Shown here piece after piece: positions 26,877-33,109 of a stretch of 64,000 nt of DNA (position 1 is its first letter; each line of letters starts with the position of its first letter). The position numbers and the translations under genes were made by a program. Origin of the DNA: Caballeronia sordidicola (GTDB lineage: Bacteria > Pseudomonadota > Gammaproteobacteria > Burkholderiales > Burkholderiaceae); NCBI RefSeq assembly GCF_000729995.1, contig NZ_JNFG01000020.1:372001-436000 (forward strand), in the 5' to 3' direction. The notes below the pieces were generated by a model. It was not told where the DNA came from and did not search any database. It worked only from the letters and a program-made list of their open reading frames with translations.

Positions 26877-27731
26877 ATGACTTCGCCTACCGCTTTTCCA
26901 TCCACGCTCGACACCCGGAGTCCGCCCGCGAACCGGGCGAGGATCTGGCGCGAGCCGGCGCTGGCGAATGCCGAATTGCTCCGGGCGGCTTATCGGACGC
27001 ATCAATTCCCGCCTCACGCACACGACGAATACGCGATCGGTTTCATCGAACGTGGTGCGCAGGCTTATACGCGCGGCCGCAAGGAGCGGTTGATCATGCC
27101 GATGGGAAAGATCTGCGTGATCAATCCCGGGCAACTGCACGAGGGCAGGGGGGCGACCGAGACCGGCTGGGACTATCGGATGATCTACGTTCCGCCTGAG
27201 GGCCCGGCGATGGTTCTGGCGGGCTCGGAGCCCACTAGCGGGCGCGACCTGCCATTCTTCGCGGAATCGGTCATAGACGACCCTGACACATTGCACGCAC
27301 TGTATGCCGCACACGTGTGCTCCGAGTCTTCTGACGCCTCGCAACTCGAAAAGGCATCGCGCCTGATCTACGCGCTGCGCCGGCTCATGACGCGGCATGG
27401 CCAAGGCGTGCCGCGTGCTCAACTGCCGCGCGCGGTGCGCCGTGCCAGGGAGTTTATCGATGCAAGCGTGGCGGCGAACCCGTCACTTGACGATATCGCG
27501 AGCGCGGCGGGCATGAGTCCCTTTCATTTGTTGCGCGAATTCAAGAAGGCGGTCGGCGTGCCGCCTCATGCGTATCTTGTGCAACGTCGTATGGATGAAG
27601 CACGCCGCTTGCTGCTGAAAGGTCATGCGCCGAGGAGGGTCGCCATGGAGGTGGGTTATAGCGATCAGTCGCATTTGAGCCGCGAATTCAGGCGCTTTTA
27701 CGGCGTCCCGCCCAGCACGGCGATTCGTTAG
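26877..27731 (+). CDS. AraC family transcriptional regulator
   Basis: The 284-residue protein has a cupin-like N-terminal domain (HAHDEYAIGFIERGAQAY, with the histidines of an AraC_binding fold, to about residue 160) and a C-terminal AraC HTH domain from about 185. The two helices-turn-helices are in LDDIASAAGMSPFHLLREFK and RRVAMEVGYSDQSHLSREFR, ending in FYGVPPST. It sits 93 bases upstream of the threonine aldolase gene and probably activates it. The ATG is preceded by only a weak ribosome-binding site. Confidence 0.88.
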   Translation: MTSPTAFPSTLDTRSPPANRARIWREPALANAELLRAAYRTHQFPPHAHDEYAIGFIERGAQAYTRGRKERLIMPMGKICVINPGQLHEGRGATETGWDYRMIYVPPEGPAMVLAGSEPTSGRDLPFFAESVIDDPDTLHALYAAHVCSESSDASQLEKASRLIYALRRLMTRHGQGVPRAQLPRAVRRAREFIDASVAANPSLDDIASAAGMSPFHLLREFKKAVGVPPHAYLVQRRMDEARRLLLKGHAPRRVAMEVGYSDQSHLSREFRRFYGVPPSTAIR

Positions 27732-27746
27732 AAAAGTCGTTAGAAA
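27725..27746. repeat. Direct repeat upstream of threonine aldolase gene
   Basis: TCGTTAGAAA occurs at 27725-27734 and again at 27737-27746, 12 bases apart; the first copy overlaps the stop region of the AraC gene. AraC-type activators often bind tandem direct repeats about 10-21 bases apart near a promoter. It lies 79-100 bases upstream of the aldolase start, so it is a candidate operator, but the copies are short. Confidence 0.35.
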
Positions 27747-27824
27747 GAACCGCAATTTTCTTCAAAGCGCTCGCTCGGCTGTCCGTCAGACTTGGCTCCA
27801 TGGGTTCATTGAATGGAGAAAACC

Positions 27825-28919
27825 ATGATCGACTTGCGCAGCGACACCTGTAGTCAACCCACCGAAGCCATGCGTCACGCAATGGCGACGGCAGCGGTCG
27901 GCGATGACGTCTATAGCGACGACCCCACGGTCAAACGGCTCGAACGCGAGGTTGCAGATCTGCTTGGCAAGGAAGACGCAGTTTACATGGTGACCGGCAC
28001 CATGACGAACCAGGTGGCTATCCGGGCGCACACCGAACCGGGCGATGCAGTACTGTTCGATCAGAACGCCCATGTCTACATACTCGAAGGCGGTGCGCCT
28101 GCGGCGTATGCGGGCGTGTTGCCGCGCTTGTTACCCGGCGTGCGTGGCATCTTCAACGCAAGTGATGTGGAAGCGGCCATCGGCGTGCCTCACCGGTTCT
28201 TTCCCGCCACCATTCCCGCCCCCGTTCGGCTGCTGTGTCTCGAGAATACTCACAACATTGGCGGCGGCAAAGTGTGGCCGCTGGAGCAACTCAAGGCCGT
28301 GTGCGACGCGGGACGCGCGCGCGGCGTGAAGCTGCATCTGGATGGCGCAAGGCTTTGGCATGCCACGGCCGCGACGGGCATTGCGGAAAGTGAATACGCC
28401 CGGCATTTCGACACGGTCAGCGTCTGCTTTTCCAAGGGACTGGGCGCGCCTGTCGGATCGGCCCTGGCGGGATCGCGCGAATTCATCGCGCGTGCAAGGC
28501 GCTTCAAGCAACAGATTGGCGGTGGGTTCAGACAGGCTGGGATCATCGCCGCCGGTGCGCTCTATGCGCTGCAAAACAACCGGGCGCGACTGATCGAAGA
28601 TCATGACAACGCCCGTCTGCTGGCGCAAGGAATTGCTTCGCTGCCGGGTATCGAGATCGATGTGAATACGGTCGAGACGAATATTGTCCGGTTTGCGGTG
28701 ACGTCCCTGCCCGCGGGTGAGTTTGTCGAGCGCCTATACGAGAAGGGCCTGTATGTCCTGCCCTCCGCTACCGACGGCGTGCGCGCGATTCCGTATCTGA
28801 ACATCACGAAAGCGCAGGTTCAGGAAGCCATCGGCATCATTGCATCAGTGGCCGAAGCGTATGCGGAGAAGGCCGGTGCAATGGCAGGAGAAGCCGCAAG
28901 GGGCGGCGCGGGATATTAA
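27825..28919 (+). CDS. ltaE: Low-specificity L-threonine aldolase
   Basis: The start at 27825 follows TGGAGAAAACC and gives 364 residues; a Met four codons earlier is open. This PLP enzyme cleaves L-threonine or L-allo-threonine to glycine and acetaldehyde in the cytosol. The N-terminal IDLRSDTCSQPTEAM and DDVYSDDPTVKRLE motifs, the ENTHNIGGGKVWP loop and the active-site lysine in SVCFSKGLGAPVGSALAG are those of the beta-eliminating lyase/threonine aldolase family. It follows an AraC-type regulator on the same strand. Confidence 0.9.
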   Translation: MIDLRSDTCSQPTEAMRHAMATAAVGDDVYSDDPTVKRLEREVADLLGKEDAVYMVTGTMTNQVAIRAHTEPGDAVLFDQNAHVYILEGGAPAAYAGVLPRLLPGVRGIFNASDVEAAIGVPHRFFPATIPAPVRLLCLENTHNIGGGKVWPLEQLKAVCDAGRARGVKLHLDGARLWHATAATGIAESEYARHFDTVSVCFSKGLGAPVGSALAGSREFIARARRFKQQIGGGFRQAGIIAAGALYALQNNRARLIEDHDNARLLAQGIASLPGIEIDVNTVETNIVRFAVTSLPAGEFVERLYEKGLYVLPSATDGVRAIPYLNITKAQVQEAIGIIASVAEAYAEKAGAMAGEAARGGAGY

Positions 28920-28967
28920 AAGCAAAGGCGCGATGATCCTTGGCCATCGCACCCCGCCACTGGCGTC

Positions 28968-29630
28968 TTACGCCGGCGCCCCGGCTTGACGCTTAGGATC
29001 GGCCTTCATGAATGCCGGATGCTGGTCACACGCGGCCATGATCCGGTCGATAGTCGGCACATCAGGGATCGCGATCTTGAACACGCGCGCCACTGCAACA
29101 ATACTTGCGAGGCAGATATCCGCCATGGTGGGTTCATCGCCGTGACAGAATTTGCCCGTTTCCGGCGCGCCCGCAAGACGCTCTTCGATTGCGGCAAGAC
29201 CCGCGACGAGCCAGCGGATTTGCCAAGCGCGCCACGCGGCATCGTCGAATCCGCCCGTTGTCTGAAGATACTTTTTCACGCGCGGCACGACCAGCGGATG
29301 AGTATCGGCAGCGCACATGGATGCAATCGAGCGTACTCGTGCGCGACTGTATAAATCGCTTGGCAACAAGGGCGGCGAGGGCTGCAGTTCGTCGAGGAAT
29401 TCGAGGATGGCCAGCGATTGTGTCAGCGGTTCGTGCCCTTCTTCTACCAGCGCCGGAATGGACCCTAGCGGGCTAATTTTTAGGAATTCGGCGCTGCGTT
29501 GCTCACCCGCGTCAAGATCGATGTTTTGTTCGTGCGCGCTCAGGCCCTTCAAATTAAGGGCGACACGCACGCGAAACGCGGCGGACGAACGCCAGAACGC
29601 GAAGAGTTCGAATTGCGCTTGCTCTGACAT
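28968..29630 (-). CDS. maiA: Maleylacetoacetate isomerase-like zeta-class glutathione transferase
   Basis: The 220-residue protein has the thioredoxin fold in residues 1-85 and the helical domain after about 90. The zeta-class glutathione site FRSSCxWRVRIAL is present as WRSSAAFRVRVALN, so the catalytic serines are S15 and S16 but the adjacent cysteine is Ala17. SPLGSIPALVEEG and the later DEPTMADICLASIVAVARVF match the family. In tyrosine breakdown this enzyme isomerises maleylacetoacetate. No homogentisate or fumarylacetoacetate genes are close by, so the assignment of substrate is tentative. Confidence 0.75.
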   Translation of the reverse strand: MSEQAQFELFAFWRSSAAFRVRVALNLKGLSAHEQNIDLDAGEQRSAEFLKISPLGSIPALVEEGHEPLTQSLAILEFLDELQPSPPLLPSDLYSRARVRSIASMCAADTHPLVVPRVKKYLQTTGGFDDAAWRAWQIRWLVAGLAAIEERLAGAPETGKFCHGDEPTMADICLASIVAVARVFKIAIPDVPTIDRIMAACDQHPAFMKADPKRQAGAPA

Positions 29631-29742
29631 GCGGATCTTCCTTCGTAGTGGACGGTAGCGGCGACGTTGGCTAAGTCGTCGGCTCTCAACTATGCATGAA
29701 AGTGCTTTAGCTTGTGTTGAAAGCTAGGAAGATCCACAAACG

Positions 29743-29778
29743 CCGATGCCCGGCGAACCTGAGTTCGCCGGGCATCGG
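29743..29778 (-). terminator. Strong hairpin, probable transcription terminator
   Basis: Bases 29743-29758 and 29763-29778 form a perfect 16-base-pair stem closed by a CTGA loop. It lies 32 bases downstream of the minus-strand gene that ends at 29810. The stem is exceptionally long and GC-rich; the flanking U-run is short (TTTG), so rho-independent function is likely but not certain. It may also separate the GST gene from the signal-peptide gene. Confidence 0.6.
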
Positions 29779-29809
29779 TTTCCTGCCAAATCTTAATCTT
29801 CAGCTTTTA

Positions 29810-30085
29810 TCAGTTATGTGAGGAAAGCGAACTTGCGTCGTTACCTTGGGCGCGATCACCGGATTGCGTGGTCGTGCTGCGCACGCCGCCGTAAGCGCTT
29901 GCGCCCGCGTTGCTCGTCGCGCTTTCCGCTGCGATGGTTTGCGCGCTTTGGCCGCGTTGCGAAGAGGGTGCGCCAACCAGCGGGTTGTACGACGGTGCCG
30001 GGCCATAACCGCTGCTGGCGAACGCGGGTGCTGCAAAGGCGGCGGACACAGCGACTAACAACGATGCAATAGGGGTCTTGTTCAT
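29810..30085 (-). CDS. Small exported hypothetical protein
   Basis: The 91-residue product has a signal peptide (Lys at 3, hydrophobic core about 6-20, cut near AFA-SSGYG). The mature part is low-complexity, Ser/Ala/Gly/Gln-rich and disordered-looking, with PSYNPLVGAPSSQRG. Its style resembles the small DUF4148-like secreted proteins common in Burkholderia, but I cannot match it to a family with confidence. A strong hairpin follows the stop. Confidence 0.6.
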   Translation of the reverse strand: MNKTPIASLLVAVSAAFAAPAFASSGYGPAPSYNPLVGAPSSQRGQSAQTIAAESATSNAGASAYGGVRSTTTQSGDRAQGNDASSLSSHN

Positions 30086-30418
30086 GATGGGCTCCGATGC
30101 GTATCAATGACTTCATTTCATGGGCTACGCAGCGGTCTTGCTGATTGGTGCGCTGCGTCGATGGGATGCAGTATATGCGCGCACTATCGAAATATTGTAC
30201 CGATAGAGGGGAATAGTGAATCCGCACGAAATGAACAATTGGAGGTGGTGGGTAATTGCTGAATTCGCTAAGAAAATAGGGCGTGATATTGGTTTCAAAC
30301 TAAATCGCACGCGCGGTATGCACTCCGTTTAATCGTGGTGGTTCTTCAAGGAAACCGGCTCGGTTTCCTATGTTGAGCAATGAGGCAATCCGCCTCGTAA
30401 CTCGACAAGCGACGAGCC
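30086..30418. other. Low-GC gene-free interval
   Basis: Bases 30181-30300 are about 43 percent GC by count, against more than 60 percent in neighbours. AGGAAACC at 30349-30356 is an exact inverse of GGTTTCCT at 30362-30369 with five bases between. No gene is recognised. The composition and neighbouring recombinase remnant suggest the edge of an acquired element. Confidence 0.45.
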
Positions 30419-30706
30419 ATGACCAATCCCAGCCGCAGTATCAGTCCGCTACGCCAGCGCATGATGGACGAGATGCGCATGGGCCGCCTCGAGCCCAGAA
30501 CGCGAGCCAACTATCTCCGCGTGGTGCGACAGTTCACCGTGTTTCTCGGACGCTTGCCTGACACTGCCACCGTCGAGGACTTACGACGCTATCAATTGCA
30601 TCTGGTTGACCGGGGCGTTTCGCCGATTTCCGTCAACGCGGCAATCGTGCAGGCTTCCAAACTTGGCCCTCGTGTCTCGACGGCGCTCGAAGCTACGCGC
30701 AACTGA
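30419..30706 (+). pseudogene. Truncated tyrosine recombinase/integrase N-terminal part
   Basis: The 95-codon frame begins SPLRQRMMDEMRMGRLEPRT and RANYLRVVRQFTVFLGRLPD, then TATVEDLRRYQLHLVDRGVSP, the SAM-like core-binding domain of the site-specific integrases found with IS91-type transposases and other phage-type recombinases. Full-length members are about 300 residues with an R-H-R-Y catalytic domain; here the similarity ends near residue 75 and the remainder is unrelated, so the catalytic half is lost. It marks a past insertion event directly upstream of the PAAR/amidase genes. Confidence 0.65.
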
Positions 30707-30806
30707 ACACTTTTAAAATTTCAACCGGTGACAACTCGCGAGTCTGCGCGTCCGCATTGCGAATGTATCGGGGAGTGCCGTGAGGTTGCGATGGGTAACC
30801 TTCTGT

Positions 30807-30851
30807 TTGACCGATCGCTTGACGTTTGTCAACACACGTCAATTTTTGACA
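30807..30851. promoter_or_regulatory. Cluster of TTGAC/GTCAA half-sites upstream of the first PAAR gene
   Basis: TTGAC occurs at 30807, 30819 and 30846, and its inverse GTCAA at 30828 and 30838. They pair as TTGAC-GTTT-GTCAA (30819-30832) and GTCAA-TTT-TTGAC (30838-30850). The cluster is 80-120 bases upstream of the PAAR start at 30930, in AT-rich sequence. Such repeated half-sites suggest an operator region; one TTGAC could also serve as a -35 element. The protein is unknown. Confidence 0.4.
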
Positions 30852-30929
30852 GAAAGCTTGAGGGAAGACGGTTACGCTAGGGAGGCCAACATCGCAAACG
30901 TGACGTCCATTCACATAGGAGACTTAAGC

Positions 30930-31310
30930 ATGCTGAAACAGCAGAACAACGAGACCACATACCTGTTCGTCACTATCGGCTCTTGCACCAAGCTTGGGGG
31001 CCGAGTTACACGGGTAACAACCACGGCAGAGTATGAAGGGAAGGCCCTGGCTCGCGTTGGCGATATCGTTACCTATGATGATGGCAGCGAAGCTACCATC
31101 ATTGACGGCGCTGGGTTTGCCGCCACATGGGATGACAAGCCGTTCGCGCTGGTTGGTTCCCGCCTAAGTAATGGCGACACGATCACAGAAACTTTGCTGG
31201 ACGGCTGGGGTATCACGGTTCGCGACGGCGAAACGATTCCTGGTCTGTTTGATCCTGCCTACACGCTGCCCCCAATCGCTAAGACGGACGGAGGCAGCAA
31301 TCATGCGTAA
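30930..31310 (+). CDS. PAAR-domain protein (type VI secretion spike tip), first copy
   Basis: The ATG at 30930 follows TAGGAGAC and gives 126 residues. The PAAR fold is recognisable as a set of short beta repeats: GSCTKLGGRVTRV, ALARVGDIVTYDDGSEATII, DKPFALVGSRLSNGDTITET, covering about residues 14-90, with a short C-terminal extension ending GGSNHA. PAAR proteins cap the VgrG spike and carry effectors. No TssA-M or VgrG gene is in the window, so it would rely on a type VI apparatus elsewhere. It overlaps the second PAAR gene by 8 bases. Confidence 0.75.
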   Translation: MLKQQNNETTYLFVTIGSCTKLGGRVTRVTTTAEYEGKALARVGDIVTYDDGSEATIIDGAGFAATWDDKPFALVGSRLSNGDTITETLLDGWGITVRDGETIPGLFDPAYTLPPIAKTDGGSNHA

Positions 31311-31860
31311 GGCGGCGGTACGGCACGGCGATCCGACGACAACGCGCGGGTTTGTTCTTGCTTACTCGTCAACAATCCACGACGACGGGAAACAGGTTGC
31401 GCTGAGCGGCGACGAAGCAACTTGCGGCAATTGCAAGGGCTTATTCAAGATATTCGGCACCGGAGCGGGCATGTCCGAAAAGGGGCGCGTCGTGGTTATT
31501 GACGGCGATCAAGTGCTGTGCCCTTGCAAGAAGAACAGGGTAATTGTTGGCAGCAATCCGGGGATTTTTCTTAAGACCACCGACGGCTCGGCGCGCGCGA
31601 GCAGTGTTGCCGCCACAACATCGCCATCGCAACCCGTGGATGAGGCGAAGTATTCCCGTTGGTGCTTAGTGCGGGACGGTGTTACTGGCGAGCCAGTCGC
31701 TAATCGGAGTTTTGTTGCCGATGTTGGAGGCCGAAGCCAACACGGAAAGACGGACGGGCAAGGCTACGCGAAGATCGAGACCAACGGTGAGCAGTCGTTC
31801 AACATCCATGTCATCTTTTCGTCGCCGAAGCGCGTCCTGAAACCTCGTCAAGGAAATTAG
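31303..31860 (+). CDS. PAAR-domain protein with C-terminal transthyretin-like extension, second copy
   Basis: The ATG at 31303 gives 185 residues and overlaps the previous gene. Residues 1-90 form a second, different PAAR domain (AAVRHGDPTTTRGF, EKGRVVVIDGDQVL) with four cysteines, C41-x2-C44 and C73-x-C75, which could bind a metal. Residues 117-173 look like a transthyretin-like beta sandwich (WCLVRDGVTGEPVANRSF, GKTDGQGYAKIET), a known type of effector-docking extension on PAAR proteins. The amidase gene starts two bases after its stop, suggesting that this protein recruits the amidase. Confidence 0.8.
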   Translation: MRKAAVRHGDPTTTRGFVLAYSSTIHDDGKQVALSGDEATCGNCKGLFKIFGTGAGMSEKGRVVVIDGDQVLCPCKKNRVIVGSNPGIFLKTTDGSARASSVAATTSPSQPVDEAKYSRWCLVRDGVTGEPVANRSFVADVGGRSQHGKTDGQGYAKIETNGEQSFNIHVIFSSPKRVLKPRQGN

Positions 31861-31862
31861 TC

Positions 31863-32588
31863 GTGACAGCAGACTACAACATAGAGCATTGGACTTCGGC
31901 TTGTACGATGGTTGGCAGCAGCAAAGACGATGCTGTCCCAATCAAGGTTCACGATCGGGCCGCAACGCGACAAGCAATCATCAACCACGTAAGACAAAAC
32001 GGCATGAACTTCGTGGAGCGCTCGGACTGGGCTGCGCACAAGAACCGCTCCGAGCGGATGCACGACGACTGGAACTACACCAAGATCGCCATCCATCACG
32101 CCGGACGTAGCTTCACGTGCGGCCCTGCTGCGCTTCAGATGCAGGAAATCCAAGACATGCAGATGGGAAAGAGCACAGCGGCGAGCGACGATATCGGCTA
32201 TCACTATGCGCTTGACTGTTTCGGCAATGTCTTCGAAGGCCGGGATATCCGGTTCAAGGGCGAGAACGTGCACAACTACAACACGGGGGTCATCGGTGTT
32301 GTGTTGCTAGAGAACCTCGCCGCCCCCGACGAGGGCCGCGATGGCGTCGCGATGGTCCGTAAGCTTTTCGATGCAATAGGTTTCAGCGAGCGACCGCTCC
32401 TACCGGAGCAGCAAAAGCAATCGCTCGAAGCATTCATCGCGATTTTGCGAGAGTTCTTTTTTATTAATACGCTTGGGGGTCACCGCGAGTTTCCTGGCCA
32501 ACTGGGGGAGGGCAAGATTTGCCCGGGCAATGTTGGCTCGGCGGTCGTAAAAGAACTGCGGAAATTGACTGGTCTAAGTGCGCCATGA
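31863..32588 (+). CDS. Peptidoglycan amidase, predicted type VI secretion effector
   Basis: The GTG start at 31863 gives 241 residues with no signal peptide. The C-terminal part (about 70-235) is an N-acetylmuramoyl-L-alanine amidase of the Amidase_2/PGRP type, comparable to T7 lysozyme: zinc ligands H79 (or H78) in IAIHHAG, H207 in GGHREF and C220 in GKICPGN, with Y113 in IGYHYAL and K218 as the catalytic pair. It would cleave the amide bond between MurNAc and L-Ala in the target's periplasm. The lack of an export signal, tandem PAAR genes upstream and a membrane-anchored partner downstream support an effector role. GC is near 52 percent in the part counted. Confidence 0.8.
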   Translation: MTADYNIEHWTSACTMVGSSKDDAVPIKVHDRAATRQAIINHVRQNGMNFVERSDWAAHKNRSERMHDDWNYTKIAIHHAGRSFTCGPAALQMQEIQDMQMGKSTAASDDIGYHYALDCFGNVFEGRDIRFKGENVHNYNTGVIGVVLLENLAAPDEGRDGVAMVRKLFDAIGFSERPLLPEQQKQSLEAFIAILREFFFINTLGGHREFPGQLGEGKICPGNVGSAVVKELRKLTGLSAP

Positions 32589-32902
32589 ATGTGCCTTGGA
32601 AATGGCTCGGGGCGATAGCTGGTGCAGCCGTCGTTTTCTTGATGATTGCCTACACGGGCTATGTCAATTCATATTTAGATCACGAGACGCAGACCACGTT
32701 CTTCCTGAAACGATATCCGACGTTGCAGGCGAAGTTCTACGACCCGTTCGCAAATGAGGGGGATGACGAGCCGATCGACCAGTTGTCGCCGACCGATCGT
32801 GCGCACTTTTCCGACTACTGCAAATATCGGTTTGGGATTGTGGATCGCGACACGAGGGCGCTGCAGCAGTGCAAAGCGAAGATTCCGGGATATTTGCGGT
32901 AG
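32585..32902 (+). CDS. Small membrane-anchored protein, predicted immunity protein for the amidase
   Basis: The ATG at 32585 overlaps the amidase stop by four bases (ATGA). The 105-residue product has one hydrophobic segment at about 7-26 and a periplasmic tail with two cysteines, C79 and C96, that could form a disulfide. This topology is expected of an immunity protein that protects the producer's own periplasm from a peptidoglycan amidase. I recognise no named immunity family, so the role is inferred from position and topology. Confidence 0.65.
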   Translation: MNVPWKWLGAIAGAAVVFLMIAYTGYVNSYLDHETQTTFFLKRYPTLQAKFYDPFANEGDDEPIDQLSPTDRAHFSDYCKYRFGIVDRDTRALQQCKAKIPGYLR

Positions 32903-33065
32903 GTGTGTACTGTGGGCCTGTAGTCGACGTGGTCGGTTTCCTCCGTTGGGCCTTGTAGGACGCCTGCCCGCTGGCGCTTGGGCGAGTTGACGCGTCGACG
33001 GATCAGGGCATCCGTCCGCAACCCTAAACAACGGGAAAAGCTGAATCAGGCTTGAACGCAAAGAG

Positions 33066-33103
33066 AAGGTGCTAAGCAGCGGCTTAGTTGGCTAGCGCAC
33101 CTT
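33066..33103. terminator. Hairpin between convergent genes
   Basis: AAGGTGC at 33066-33072 pairs with GCACCTT at 33097-33103, and inside it CTAAGC (33072-33077) pairs with GCTTAG (33082-33087). It lies between the end of the predicted immunity gene and the convergent MATE gene, so it could end transcription from both sides. There is no clear U-run. Confidence 0.35.
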
Positions 33104-33109
33104 AAGGCC

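Noticed and set aside
30349..30369. Inverted repeat AGGAAACC-GGTTTCCT taken as a CRISPR-like or insertion-sequence end
   Set aside because: Only one copy, no matching partner downstream and no spacer array; kept as an unassigned dyad.
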